Of a DNA stretch of 64,000 bases, positions 27,401-35,723 are shown in pieces (position 1 is the stretch's first letter; every line of letters starts with the position of its first letter). Origin of the DNA: Acanthococcus lagerstroemiae. Its lineage: Eukaryota; Arthropoda; Insecta; Hemiptera; Eriococcidae. Both the position numbers and the translations under genes were made by a program. The notes beneath the pieces are model-generated. The model was not told where the DNA came from. It ran no database searches and saw only the letters and a program-made list of their open reading frames with translations. The stretch lies in the NCBI GenBank assembly GCA_031841125.1, contig CM063106.1, positions 43,017,806 to 43,081,805 of the forward strand, read 5' to 3'.

Positions 27401-30400
27401 TGAAGTTTTGTAGTATGTCACAGAAAACATCACTGAAGGAGGGGGGGGCCGACCTTTTACTATCCTTAGTACCGGAAAAATTTGCTGGTACCCAAATATT
27501 TATCATGTTGAAAGAATCACCCACACTTCATTCGCCTGCGAGTACCACACTATGGGTATCAGCCTGTATTCCCTTTCGAGCATAATGCTCCTTGTACCAG
27601 CCTGCGAGCACTACGCTCTGCTAATGCATCATCTTGCAGACGAGTCTGCAACCACTGGAAAGCATTTTCATGTCTGCTTTGCGGACTGCGTCGACATGAC
27701 AGTGTCGTCGTCCGCTACGCTCCGCAGTGCACGTTGCGCTTCATATTTTTTGGCGCGTTGATTTTTTGGACACTACGTTCGCTGGACAGTCCAGTGAGTC
27801 AGTCAGTTCAGTAATTCAATCACTCAGTAGTTTTTATTATTATTATTATTATTGATTTTTCGTACTGCTCTTTTCGTCACGCTTCAAAGTAACGCTTTTT
27901 CCCGTTGTGTGCCAAAGTAAAGACATGAACAAGTCAAAACGATTTCCATGGAAATGAGTATTTCATTCCTCCTCAAATGTAACGCGTAAAATGGGGCGTC
28001 GGAACGTAACGTTTTCCGATTTGAGTGCCAAAGTAAAAACATGAAAATGTCAAAATATTCTTCTCCACTATTTTATAGAAGTTTTCTAACTCTTATTCTG
28101 TCGACCCTTATAATGGGGCATATACCTGTTTTATTAGCAGATTCATTCCTCTATTCAATTTCAACTTTAGTAAGCTTACTCTTTCGTATACCCCCTTAAT
28201 TTCTACCACTTTACGTTATTTTCTTGTTTACATAAAATCATGTTCCTCGGTACCCTATTGTTTTCCCGAAGAAATGAAAGTAGTCTTAATTTTTTTCTTT
28301 TAGTCCATCTTTGCCTTTTTTCTAACTTCCGATAGCGTTTTTATATCCCGCCTCTTGGCTTCTTTAATTGTTTCTCTAAAACGTACAGTCTATCTTTATT
28401 TGTCATTCCTCAACAGTTAAAATTTAATATTCTATAATCCTTTTTTTTTTTGGTAGTGTTTTTTGGTATTTCTCTTCCTTATTCTTTTTTTTGTTGAAGG
28501 TAATGTGGTCTGATTTCCCCACGGAGACTGCTTGCCGGACTGGGGAGAGTTTAAAACACTTATGAGAGGGACATTGAACAACTGTGCATTGATTATCACA
28601 AGTTTTCACTCATTACAGCACATACATATGCGGGGTGGAGGGAGTTATCAGATGCGGTGCTTACTGGCTCGTCACTGCTCATGTTCAACAAGCACGCTTT
28701 CGAAAGCGACCCACCACCAACTGTCTCATTACTCTGATTATATTTCGTCTTTTCGGCTATTTTTGACCATTTTTGGCCAGTTTAAGTCATTTTCTACAGT
28801 TTAAATCGAATTTGATAGGATTCTCCAATTGTGTTCGGTTTCTGGAATGGATGTAACGAATCATGTAAAAAAACAAAGGGAAGATAATATTGTTGGACCG
28901 ACGGACATTTTCGGGTAACTTCAAGATTCCAATACGTCCGTTACTTTTGACAAAAGAAAAAAGTTGCATGTCTCTCAATTATACTACATGCAAACACAAC
29001 CAGCAGATTTGAGACTGACCTCGTACTTGATGTTCAACAACGGATCTTCCGCATTTGTCTGAAATGACAGATTCTGATGTGTGATCAACGCGAACGATTT
29101 CAGAGCCAACGTGATACCGGTGTTGTTGACCAAATGCAGTTGCAACGTAAATATCGATAATCTCAAAAAGGACAACGAACTGGATAATACTCCATCGGAA
29201 ACCTGAAATGAATCGACACAACCAGTACTAAAAATGACAAAAAGTCCATCAGTTACAATACGAAAACTTGGAACAGATTATCTCGAATTCGTACTTGCAA
29301 AGCGATTTTGTCTTCGCCTGTCGCATTTCCATTGTGCACATACACGATTTTACCAAAATCGATGTCCTCTTGGCTGAAAGACGTGATAGGACTGTTGGGT
29401 GCTTCTAATCTCGCTAAGTAACCGACGCTGATACTGCCAGGCTGATTCATGACCGAGTATAGCAGTTCGGAGTTACTGTTATCGCTGTCCGACGCGTTCA
29501 ACAGATCGGCAGTCACAACTTTACGAGTTCCCTGCCAAGTACATACGGAAAAGTTATAGAACATTAATTTAAACATTATAAAAACGAGTTACGTAAATAG
29601 AAAAAGAACAGAAATTAAAATGAATATTTTCTTGATTAAAGTTATGAAATCTGATGTGACTCGAAAATTGTAAATTACGTTTTTCAACTACCTGATAATA
29701 ACAAAACAAATAGGTGCATCCTCTCATTACTCCTATTTTAGCTGTTCTTATCAAATAGATACGATTTTCTCAACTACGTAGAAGTATAAATGGAACTGAC
29801 CAACTCACTCCCCGTGGAACAAGTGCGTATGGAAATATTGACTAAAATGTCAGTATTGAAATCCTGCACATTTTTAGGATACATTTTCATGGGCAGTGCA
29901 CATACGAATGTCGATGCTTTGTTTGCTGTCGATTGTGTAGTATACTTTTCCATAGACAAAATGATGAACAAGTGTTCAGCGGAAGTAAAATGCAGTTGAC
30001 ATTTTAGTCAACAAGTATCTACATTCATCGACATTATTATAAACATTGCAGTACGCAGCGCATTGACACGCATATAGTAGACGTCGACAAATTTTCTTAT
30101 AGTCGACAAGTATAGACATTACTATCAACATTGTACACAAAGTAGATCCAATTGTACAGTCAACATTTGCATTGATATGTCTTCTCGACAAATGGTTTGG
30201 GTTGAATAATTTTGTATAAATTATGTTATTGTCATAATTCTTAACTGGTTGGGTTCAATACAGTGTACTTATTCCTAAGTATTTGGATAGAAAATCTCAA
30301 AAGAAGTAAAGAATATTATGTCGATACAAACATCGATGCTTTTGTCAACGTCGACTGTGTTTCATGTGGATCCCTTTCCTCTGTCCGAAAAAAATTCTTT

Positions 30401-33400
30401 CAACGGGCAACAATAAACCCGTTCGATGAATGAGCTCTCAAATATGATGCTCAATTTAATAAGAATGATACGCGTCGTATTTACCTGTCTATCAATAGCA
30501 CGACACACGGCAGCCACAAATTAAGTCAACGAAGGTTAGCGTTACTCAAATCATATACAAATTAGCTATGCAACATGCACTACAGAAAACAAAAACAAAA
30601 TAAAATAAAATAGAAGGTAGTATGTGGCGTCTATTCGTAACTGTTAAATATGCGACTCAAACCGGAAACGAGTTTCTCTTTCCGAATACTATGATCCGGA
30701 ACACGAGGAAAGCTTTCGAAATGAAGTGGTGCAATCACTTTCAGAAGACGTTGACTAATTGATTCGAACAGACCCCTGAGCAACCACGAACAGTTAGTTC
30801 AGTCAAAAGGCATTACTCTAACGCATTTCTAGCTGTTAAGGACACGGAACCATTATTATAGTTCAGATCGTCCAATAAGTTATTTCTATGGTTGGTTGGG
30901 TTACTCATCTAATGCACCTACTTAAATGATTGGACCTTTGATTCCCTTTCTTTTAGACACAACTTTTGACTACGGTACAACTCGTATAGATCATATCGAA
31001 ACTGTATGCATCGAGAAGAAAACTCATTCCCGAAGTCAGCCACATACGAATCGTAATCGTTATTCGAAGCAAAAATACTAAAAGGCAGCACAAAACAAAA
31101 AATGAGGAATACGACCGCTGACGGAAGCTACTGAGAAGCGTATTTCTGTTCATAATTACTTCAGCCAACCGAAGTACTTTGGTCGGAGGAATAAACAAGA
31201 AAGGTGGATCGTTAACCGGAGCGATATCGATGTGCAGAATGAACGAATTTTTGCCTTGTAGGTACGCCGGTAAAATATAACCAACGCTAGTCGTGAACTC
31301 GAGCTCTATGACCAGCGAGTCGTTGTAATTTTCGGAGCCATCGTGAACATAATGAACCTGTAAAATCTCGCATATTAACAGGGACCAAGAGACGTTGGAA
31401 AGCGAGAAAATGGCATCGATAACTTAAAATATATAGGCTGCGAATAACGGTAAGGTTTAGAAAACCACCGAGTCAACAAACTCCTCTCCCTTTACTGTTT
31501 TAACGCTTGACACGTGAAACTTACTTTGTCACTCGCGAGATCCAACAAAGTGAAAACTGAATTAGAATCCGTACTTCCAATCGCAAGATCGTTCGATCCG
31601 GTGCTAATTGAACCGTGACGAGGTGGTTGAGAAACATAAAACGCCACTCCTGAGTCCCGAATACCGTACTTGGCGTAATCTAATATAACGTTGATATTAT
31701 CAGTAGTAATGAGCACATTTTCACCCTCCATCACTTGGACCGGATTCAACGAGAGTATTTCCAATGCAATCGGCAACGAGGACTTCGAAAACAACTGCAA
31801 ACGAATACGAATCGAATACCAATGAAACGATCACAAAATACATAATTCATTTTAAATCGACAAAGTGGAACATCAGTCGTATCGGTAGCATCGGAAAAAA
31901 CGATATTACGGTTCAATCTGAAAAACAACCGACTGAGTGCGATTGTACAACGCATTCGTAACACTAAAGGATTCGTTTGACTCGATCGATGGATTCTACT
32001 TTCCACCTTGAACCTATTTAGAGGATCATCCAGAATGCACACTAAGTGCCTTCCTTATAGCTGCCAATTCAAATACCGGAGTAGAAGACATAACCCATTT
32101 ATATCTTCCCATTCGTTGTAATAAATTTCGTTTTTCCCTTTCAAAAACGACTTGGAATCGCAACACCATCCTGCCGAGAAACTTCTGACTATGAAGATGA
32201 TAGCTTCCATACCTTATATTTTGCGACGTAATCCGGACTAATGCATAGCGGTTTATCACAGGCGCACTGAAACGAGTCGACACCGTACTGCGAACACGAA
32301 GCTTCTACGATACACGGATTCCTCGAGCACGGAAATGACCACATACAATTAGGTAACACTCCTTGTGTTACCTTCGCATTTGGGAAGCCCAACAGTTTGC
32401 TATCCGCCTCCATATTACGTAAACAGCCTTTAAAACTCTGATCGGCAGATTTCATACCTACGGCCAGAGCGTTCGCTCGTTTATTCAACTCCAAACCGCC
32501 AACGTACACCTGCGTAAACAGCAACACCACATTTGAATTTCTTTCCGCTTCTCACAATCCAATACAAACGATGATAGCAGTACTCACCACGTCTGACAAA
32601 TCGAGATACTTATTGCCGGTTCTCGAAGCTACATGAGACGATCCTACAAATTTTCCATCCACTACAACCTCCAACATAGAGGGATTAATTTGCACCGTTA
32701 CCGAATGCCATTCTCCATCGGTGATGGAGGCTTCGTTAAACACTTCGGTCGTGCCACCACCCGTGTCCATAACCAACCGCAGTTTACGACTTGTTATCTC
32801 CAAGCCCACGTAATCATTACGGCCACCTTGAACCAACTTGGAGTTATAAAACAGCGTCGAATTTTCGGCGATAGTCTTAATCTCGAACTGCCATCTGTTA
32901 AAACGTTTGTTTATAAGCGTCACAGTTGTGAAAATGTCATCGATTGCGAACAATCATGCTAGGTTACCGCATTTTACGTACCTCACTCCGGTTCTACTGA
33001 TCGGATTGGGTAACGATACGAATGCGCCATCTTCCATGAAACTGATATCGCTAGTGAATGCCGCGTCGAACTCGGACGCGCAGCTCCATGTAACTCCATG
33101 CACATCCGACTGAAACGTACGATAGCGTGCCCGTTTCAGAACATCAACTCCGTTATAAAACACTGCCGAAAGACATCCTCTCAACCAATCGAAGTGTCCC
33201 AGAAACAAGTCCAAAGAATCACCACTTCCACCCAAGAATAATCCATCGTATATGTTCAGCTCGAAATATTTTCCAGGTAACTTCTCCCTGTAGCAAGTAT
33301 TATTCGGGCGCGTTAAGAATGAAGAAAATATAATGTTATACGCCACCGGGATACCACGGTGTACATTTACCTTATGATGTGAATCTTGTCTATGGTAACA

Positions 33401-33897
33401 TTGACTTCGTCGTTTCTTCTGTTCAACGAAATATGATGCCAGATGAGGTCATCAAGTCTCAAACCTTTCGGAGAGGACAACTCCGATTCACCGGCTCCCA
33501 AATTAATATGAACCTATCGAACACTCGGTCATAAAGTCACATTCGCCGAAGGCAGCGAACTTATTCTACATCATCAAAACACTACAAACCTTCAGCTTTC
33601 CAGACTGTAGTTTTATCAAACAATAGTCTGTTTTTCCAGCGGCTAAGAACAACAAAGCATCCGCCTGTTTCGTTCTAAATCTCAGCTGTATTTCAGTGGT
33701 GCTCTTCGCATCTTGCAGAGGTATGGTAATGTAACTGCCACCGTAAAACGACGCTGGAAATATTCGTGCACGTGAAGATTACCAATAGATATACTTACGT
33801 AATTATTCATAAAATACAAACCTGTTTCGAAAGCATAGCACACGTTGAGACTGAAATGAATCACACAGATGAGGATAATCCGACGAACTGATTCCAT
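4489..33897 (-). CDS. kon: Kon-tiki / CSPG4 (NG2) transmembrane proteoglycan, complete, 23 coding exons
   Basis: Single-pass cell-surface proteoglycan of the CSPG4/NG2 family; Drosophila kon-tiki acts in myotube guidance, muscle-tendon attachment and glial behaviour, partly through PDZ partners such as Grip. Exons, 5' to 3' in transcript order: 33897-33822, 33753-33590, 33513-33371, 33287-32982, 32894-32588, 32509-32213, 31794-31525, 31357-31160, 29531-29295, 29202-29020, 24232-24068, 23924-23698, 23542-23317, 22853-22578, 22440-22198, 21433-21192, 21060-20757, 16859-16572, 16279-16031, 15916-15724, 15624-15469, 15356-14947, 6417-4489. They sum to 7089 nt (2362 residues plus stop), close to fly and human family lengths, and all junctions use GT..AG and keep frame. 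Domains: signal peptide about 1-22; LamG1 about 28-180; LamG2 about 205-355; EGF-like Cys-rich stretch about 387-422; CSPG repeats from about 435; membrane span about 2240-2262; cytoplasmic tail about 100 residues ending QYWV. Minor exon-edge errors are possible. Confidence 0.95.
7095..9265 (+). pseudogene. RTE-clade LINE copy B, decayed
   Basis: It encodes the linker and reverse transcriptase of an RTE element. Recognisable pieces are VQRILEKLKSTKVAGLDEI (near 7485), NNYRSVSLTS (near 7697), FIDYQKPFDSV (near 7908), QEDPLSPNLF (near 8094), FADDE (near 8208) and the C-terminal GAQTWTLTRRQTKRLE block (8689-8736). The final IRKRTKTKKIGLSVVRLKLG AGHLVR stretch (8806-8885) is typical of RTE elements. 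The 3' tail ends near the aataaattaattg at 9242. Multiple stops and frameshifts; a SINE interrupts it at about 8321-8525. Confidence 0.8.
8321..8525 (+). repeat. tRNA-derived SINE
   Basis: It opens with an A-box-like ttggccgagtgg (8329-8340) and, 37 bases on, a B-box-like gggttcgagcacg, the internal Pol III promoter spacing of a tRNA head. An unrelated body of about 125 bases follows. It interrupts the RTE copy B reading frame between the FADD region and the C-terminal block. Terminal duplication not resolved. Confidence 0.6.
9816..10073. mobile_element. MITE with about 40-bp inverted termini
   Basis: The left end atatgtgagctgacagaaag and right end, reverse complement atatgtgggctgacaggaag, match; the arms continue through gacctc. 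The element lies in RTE copy A, whose linker and RT sequences flank it. The interior is non-coding. Confidence 0.65.
11455..11837. mobile_element. MITE-like inverted-repeat element
   Basis: Left terminus ggggtgaatgcccggtttgc (11454-11473) and right terminus, reverse complement agggcgagtgcccggtttgc, form arms of about 28 bp. The interior is AT-rich with an A19 run at 11502-11520. It abuts the 3' end of RTE copy A. Confidence 0.6.
11838..13170. other. Intron 22 filler with a LINE/SINE-like 3' tail
   Basis: No coding evidence. Long T and A runs occur (12093-12115). Near 12869-12896 the motif accaaataaaggctgctttc followed by (ttct)n resembles the 3' end of a LINE or SINE ending in a microsatellite. 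Nothing else recognised. Confidence 0.45.
13171..14313 (+). mobile_element. Penelope-like element 3' fragment bounded by inverted repeats
   Basis: The left arm (13171-13335) and right arm (about 14158-14313) are inverted copies, about 155-165 bp and roughly 85% alike by eye, both opening with ttccatttgtagggtgtg. Between them is the 3' end of a Penelope-like retroelement. Penelope elements encode RT plus a GIY-YIG nuclease and often carry terminal repeats in unusual orientation. Here only the C-terminal RT linker and nuclease remain. Confidence 0.75.
13337..14106 (+). pseudogene. Penelope RT C-terminus plus GIY-YIG endonuclease, one frameshift
   Basis: The first frame (13337 to about 13785) has IYRKPTHTD and SFHHQKYK, the conserved block after the Penelope RT domain, followed by a helical linker. 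The reading frame shifts near 13780-13790. In the next frame the GIY-YIG module starts with the Cys pair DCKQCD and MTYIGETGKKFTTRIKEH, and continues to 14104. The catalytic RT motifs are absent, as is the start of the ORF, so this is a 5'-truncated copy. Base composition is A-rich on the plus strand, unlike the kon exons. Confidence 0.8.
14531..14849. mobile_element. MITE built of GTATCG/CGATAC repeats
   Basis: The inverted termini accagagcagtgcacgata and tatcgtgcactgctctggt are perfect over 19 bp. The 4-bp acat flanks both sides (14527-14530 and 14850-14853). The interior is unusual: many copies of the hexamer gtatcg and its complement cgatac, so the whole element can fold on itself. Confidence 0.75.
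14947..15356 (-). CDS. kon: kon exon 22: CSPG repeats
   Basis: Acceptor TTTTCAG, donor GAG|GTTCGT. It encodes EEVDGEFDTVVNDG, FYVVKTPPKYGLL and FSQADVNASRIWYQH. It is followed by the longest intron in the gene (8.5 kb). Confidence 0.92.
15469..15624 (-). CDS. kon: kon exon 21: CSPG repeat
   Basis: Acceptor TTGCAG, donor CGG|GTACTG. The donor was chosen because it is the only nearby GT that keeps frame with exon 22. It encodes FTQADINAGKITFVHSG. Confidence 0.88.
15724..15916 (-). CDS. kon: kon exon 20: CSPG repeat
   Basis: Acceptor TGCATAG, donor TGG|GTAATG. It encodes YVHDGSETTNDS and INIVISPVNDELP, then the entry to the next repeat. It ends in phase 1. Confidence 0.9.
16031..16279 (-). CDS. 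kon: kon exon 19: CSPG repeat
   Basis: Acceptor GTTTTCAG, donor CAG|GTACGT. It has LHVEEGETTRLSPSLFSVYS and KKLPQHGWLQF. Confidence 0.93.
16572..16859 (-). CDS. kon: kon exon 18: CSPG repeat
   Basis: Acceptor TGTTTCAG, donor GTG|GTAAAT. It encodes DISYFVVEQPQYGYLEIEVN, FDQAIVDAEKLHYIQ and a partial following strand. Confidence 0.9.
16985..18840 (+). pseudogene. Jockey-like LINE fragment (linker plus reverse transcriptase)
   Basis: It lies antisense to kon within intron 17. The first frame (17126-17611) is the endonuclease-RT linker with FANYFSSVFSD and SSCGRDSIPP. The frame then shifts. RT continues with NYRPISLIRLAAKIFE (about 17732-17780), HGFRKGYSVQTN, YTDFSKAFDTVNHKIL (17938-17985), GVTQGSVLGP (about 18111-18141), then an in-frame TAA at 18183-18185, then MLYADDMKIY (18198-18227) with the YADD catalytic motif, then a C-terminal region to 18839. 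The endonuclease is missing at the 5' end. Fewer breaks than the RTE copies suggest a younger insertion. Confidence 0.85.
18908..18939. repeat. Two adjacent GC hairpins
   Basis: agggggctttgccccct (18908-18924) is directly followed by ggccgcttcgcggcc (18925-18939); each is a near-perfect stem with a 3-nt loop. A run of C and a GC-rich segment (to 18990) follow. This is strikingly GC-rich against the AT-rich surroundings. Confidence 0.7.
18994..19328. mobile_element. MITE, 335 bp, 22-bp perfect inverted termini
   Basis: Left terminus gggtggcgcataagtcactt(ga) and right terminus (tc)aagtgacttatgcgccaccc are exact reverse complements. Interior non-coding. No convincing target duplication. Confidence 0.8.
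19335..19588 (+). repeat. Dispersed repeat, copy 1 (also at 62742-62900)
   Basis: It contains the block from ttaaaacttggagatctttt to ggtaggcaacccgcagtgc and a (ggc/ggt)n tract followed by ggcggattttact. The same order with about 90% similarity by eye occurs at 62742-62890, with further partial copies at 62629-62715 and 62996-63045. Identity of the family unknown. Confidence 0.7.
19597..20043. mobile_element. hAT-type MITE, 447 bp, 8-bp target duplication
   Basis: Termini cagtggcggatttag and, inverted, cagtggcggacttatc. A perfect 8-bp direct repeat atcagtca flanks it (19589-19596 and 20044-20051). The interior is AT-rich with a T run at 19961-19982 and no coding potential. Confidence 0.88.
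20052..20756. other. Intron 17 remainder
   Basis: Pyrimidine-rich non-coding sequence. At 20364-20409 the sequence ggcacctgttggggggactc followed by (aaat)n resembles the 3' tail of a LINE. Nothing else recognised. Confidence 0.4.
20757..21060 (-). CDS. kon: kon exon 17: CSPG repeat
   Basis: Acceptor TGTGCAG, donor CTG|GTGAGT. It encodes YKVVKQPEVGQLVLANK, FTQDDILKNALTYRHTGD and the start of the next repeat, VDEASDVLITRDDLL. A 3.9-kb transposon-filled intron follows. Confidence 0.93.
21192..21433 (-). CDS. kon: kon exon 16: CSPG repeat
   Basis: Acceptor TTTTGCAG, donor TTAG|GTAGGC. It encodes NDINTGRVMFRHNGP and FGFNIVASAP, then begins the next repeat (LTANNLFSS). Confidence 0.93.
22083..22155 (-). 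repeat. tRNA-like relic (possible SINE head)
   Basis: Read on the minus strand this 73-nt stretch starts gtcgctgtgtggccgagtgg, an A-box-like sequence, and has a B-box-like gagttcgagtccc at tRNA spacing. The outer seven bases pair at six of seven positions with the 3' end. The anticodon and T stems do not pair, so it is not a functional tRNA gene. It sits in kon intron 15. Confidence 0.45.
22198..22440 (-). CDS. kon: kon exon 15: CSPG repeat
   Basis: Acceptor CTTTGCAG, donor CAG|GTACAT. It includes ILSEKDLLYGDADIDA and IPNGAFTL. A tRNA-like relic lies 43 bases into the following intron. Confidence 0.92.
22578..22853 (-). CDS. kon: kon exon 14: CSPG repeat
   Basis: Acceptor TTTGCCAG, donor CAG|GTACTG. 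It encodes VPEGGQQPLLLEHLNLL, EGPSHGWLD and KVTYTHDDSES, one nearly complete repeat. Confidence 0.93.
23317..23542 (-). CDS. kon: kon exon 13: CSPG repeat
   Basis: Acceptor GATTTCAG, donor CAG|GTACTC. It encodes HKDISDNKLAFQLHKK and a VEDRIVFSVSAP strand. Confidence 0.9.
23698..23924 (-). CDS. kon: kon exon 12: CSPG repeat
   Basis: Acceptor GTTTAAG, donor CGG|GTATGT. It contains VVANRSVELTESQTASIG. The acceptor lacks a strong pyrimidine tract; an alternative AG six bases upstream would add two residues. Confidence 0.8.
24068..24232 (-). CDS. kon: kon exon 11: CSPG repeat
   Basis: Acceptor GGTATAATAG, donor AAG|GTACTT. It encodes IIEFPKYGAVQC and FTDQHIMREELRYIHTED. The upstream intron is the second longest in the gene. 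Confidence 0.88.
25306..25404 (+). repeat. Duplicated segment, copy 1 (copy 2 at 25662-25752)
   Basis: Both copies share caaacaaac, then gaaaaattcaaatgaaca, ttcaaaatttgc, caaatta and gg(a/t)gtgtttca before a C run. Divergence is about 15% by eye. Confidence 0.6.
25662..25752 (+). repeat. Duplicated segment, copy 2
   Basis: Diverged direct copy of 25306-25404, ending in a C-rich run. See copy 1. Confidence 0.6.
27230..27260 (+). repeat. Short tandem repeat, unit tcatcaggt
   Basis: Three full 9-bp units and part of a fourth. Minisatellite-like; no function inferred. Confidence 0.8.
29020..29202 (-). CDS. kon: kon exon 10: CSPG repeat
   Basis: Acceptor TTTCAG, donor GAG|GTCAGT. It starts with VSDGVLSSS, continues the previous repeat and runs into the next. 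A 4.8-kb intron follows. Confidence 0.9.
29295..29531 (-). CDS. kon: kon exon 9: CSPG repeat
   Basis: Acceptor TTGGCAG, donor CAA|GTACGA. It contains TADLLNASDSDN and FSQEDIDFGKIVYVHNG, the canonical mid-repeat motif. Confidence 0.93.
29532..31159 (-). other. kon intron 8 (1.6 kb)
   Basis: Non-coding. Motifs like gtcgacaa and tcgacat recur between 29900 and 30370; for example 29907-29945 and 30325-30365 are diverged direct copies around tcgatgctttg and tcga(t/c)tgtgt. No gene. Confidence 0.5.
31160..31357 (-). CDS. kon: kon exon 8: CSPG repeat
   Basis: Acceptor TTTACAG, donor GAA|GTAATT. It encodes VHYVHDGSENYND (the H-D-G-S strand of a CSPG repeat) and the inter-repeat PVNDPPFLF linker. 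Confidence 0.9.
31525..31794 (-). CDS. kon: kon exon 7: first CSPG repeat
   Basis: Acceptor TTTGCAG, donor AAA|GTAAGT. It has the CSPG-repeat pattern: a V-x-EGE entry (VQVMEGENVLIT), then QPPRHGSI, then FTLLDLASDKV. Confidence 0.92.
32213..32509 (-). CDS. kon: kon exon 6: LamG2 end and Cys-rich EGF-like stretch
   Basis: Acceptor TACGCAG, donor AAG|GTATGG. It opens with YVGGLEL, the closing strand of a LamG domain, has FKGCLRNM, and then eight closely spaced cysteines (about residues 387-421) in an EGF-like arrangement. Confidence 0.92.
32588..32894 (-). CDS. kon: kon exon 5: LamG2
   Basis: Acceptor TTAACAG, donor GTG|GTGAGT. It carries the LamG signature DGEWHSVTVQI and the strand VVVDG. 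Confidence 0.92.
32982..33287 (-). CDS. kon: kon exon 4: LamG1 end and LamG2 start
   Basis: Acceptor GCTACAG, donor GAG|GTACGT. It contains FLGG and the WLRGCLSAVFYNG block with the usual LamG cysteine, then begins the second LamG domain. Confidence 0.9.
33371..33513 (-). CDS. kon: kon exon 3: LamG1, middle
   Basis: Acceptor CGATAG, donor AAG|GTAAAT. It encodes the LamG1 core including IWHHISLNRR and ends in phase 2. Confidence 0.88.
33590..33753 (-). CDS. kon: kon exon 2: LamG1, first part
   Basis: Acceptor TTTCCAG, donor AAG|GTTTGT. It encodes the beginning of the first laminin-G domain (ASFYGGSYITIPL onward, with FRTKQADALLFLAAG). Confidence 0.9.
33822..33897 (-). CDS. kon: kon exon 1: start codon and signal peptide
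   Basis: The ATG sits in a reasonable context (gctgtcatgg). It opens a hydrophobic signal peptide, MESVRRIILICVIHFSLNVC, followed by YAFET. Donor is CAG|GTTTGT. The exon leaves phase 1. Confidence 0.9.
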
Positions 33898-34250
33898 GAC
33901 AGCTGAAGAGCCGAAAATATGATGTGCTTGCAGCGATCATCTAACGATATGTATCACATTTATGAGCGACGTTCGTGCGAGTCACACTCAATACACAAGC
34001 TGAATAAACCGACTCCGGAAGATAACTAATTCAGCGATTCGCAAGATAAGGGCGACGGGGTAACTCGAACACAACTACTTCACATGCTAATTCTCGTAAT
34101 TCACATACACGCTCCATCATCCATTTTCCACCGTAATCAGAAATCGAGTTCAGTCCGTAAATAGAAGGATGACCAATAAATAATTGAGAAAGAAATTAAT
34201 ATAAAGAACTAATCAGAATGACTAACAGACTGACTGGGCATCGCCTAATA
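33898..34250 (-). other. 5' flank of kon (5' UTR and/or promoter side)
   Basis: This is immediately upstream of the kon start codon on the minus strand. AT-rich, without an identifiable TATA box or CpG-rich promoter. A further upstream non-coding exon cannot be excluded. Confidence 0.4.
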
Positions 34251-35655
34251 GGGCTTTTACAATGTTTACATTTTTCTTATCAGTTTGTAGTATGGTGTAG
34301 TTTTCGCGTTTGTATTTCAGAAAGCTAACGAGCTCCGCGTATCAATTTTTTCTCGGCAAGTTTGCGTTCAAACTTTTGAAACGAAATAACTACTTAATAG
34401 AGTAAATTATTGTAAAAATTGATTACCATGAAAAAGATCATTAAAGTCCTTTACTTTCCTTTGGGGGGGGGGGGAGATGAAAAATAAAGTTCCTCGGAGC
34501 TCGTTTGTGCATTAATAGCAACGCGAACATTCTCATCAACCATCTGTATTCAATGTAATTTCTCTCCAGTTTCTTCAATTTTTTCGATGTCTTAAATACG
34601 CCGTATACAATGTATAGCTAACGAAATATTTCAATATTCTTCGTGTATTTATTAACTTGACGATTACTTTCTATTGACTGAATCAAAATACAGTCGTTGA
34701 AAAGTATCATCGTTCTTCTTTCTTTATGACAGAATCTCAAGTGCACTGGCAGGGCTGTGAACCGGAATAATTTGTGCACTGGTAAAGAAAGTACATAGGT
34801 GTATAAGAACAAAACGCATCTTCATCGGGAAAACGAAAGAAACAAATCACACTCAAATCACAGTGAGAAGTGTTCAATTTGGACATTTTGAGGCGCATAT
34901 TTGTAAGTACGGTATCGACTGATAACACTCGAAGTCCGACAAGTGAGCAACAAACATCGCCGAAAATCGAAATTTGCTAAAAACGAGCTCTGCCAGGCGG
35001 AACTGGTTCTGCCGGAAATTTCCTCATTCGTAACACGATTCAGTTGAATTTGAATAAATTTCAGGGTATAATAGAGTAATGCAGGGTTCAATACTATTGA
35101 GAAATGGGAGTTTTCTACTTTATCTGCCCTAAGACAGCGAGAATGGGTATTTCAATGCATAGAATTCTGCATGTACATCGACAAAAAATGAAAGGATCAA
35201 ATTTACAATTGTTGAAAGAAAGGAGGAAAGCGTGGATACGAGAGCATTAGAAAACACTCAAGATTCTGTACTTCAACAAGCTATCGCAGTATTTCGTCTT
35301 CACAGATATCTGGCAATGTAATATTCACAGATTTCTTGAGATTACTCAGTTTTTTCTTGTCCCACAATACATATGGATCAACGTTGATATACTGTTCAAA
35401 AACGAAAGATTTTCGTGGATGTAGACCAGCTAGATATTCAGAGATCTTATGGTCAGTGATAATTCTCAATTACAAAAATCTTATTGTAAAATTTTGAGTA
35501 CTCAAAACGGTGAAATTTAACCATCATCCATCATGGTTGAATTCGTTCGATGTTCAATTTCAGTTTTCTGATTTCTTCACTTCTGTCAGAGTACTCAACG
35601 AAAACTGCACCATACTACAAACTGATAAGAAAATTGTAAACATTTGTAAAAGCCC
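34251..35655. mobile_element. TA-flanked inverted-repeat element, 1.4 kb
   Basis: The left arm starting gggcttttacaatgtttac (34251-34325) and right arm (35585-35655) are inverted copies sharing cttatcagtttgtagtatgg. A TA dinucleotide flanks each end (34249-34250 and 35656-35657), as with Tc1/mariner-type and some other superfamilies. Small minus-strand frames inside (e.g. 35281-35469) show no transposase motif, so it is probably non-autonomous. Confidence 0.7.
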
Positions 35656-35723
35656 TATATTTGATATTATTTGAATGGACTTTAAATAGAGTGACGTACA
35701 TGGACGTACTCCTTCACCATGAC

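Larger units (their letters stand above)
24233..29019 (-). other. kon intron 10 (4.8 kb)
   Basis: Non-coding. It contains pyrimidine-rich tracts (24500-25180), a direct duplication (25306-25404 and 25662-25752), simple repeats (ataaataaa near 26424-26470, tttca near 26881-26903, tcatcaggt x3 at 27230-27260, tta near 27836-27853) and a locally GC-rich 27520-27765 stretch. No conserved ORF recognised. Confidence 0.55.

Noticed and set aside
30953..31159. Extension of kon exon 8 by VIMNRNTLLSS
   Set aside because: The GAA|GTAATT donor joins precisely to exon 9 and restores the LAEG entry motif of the next repeat.
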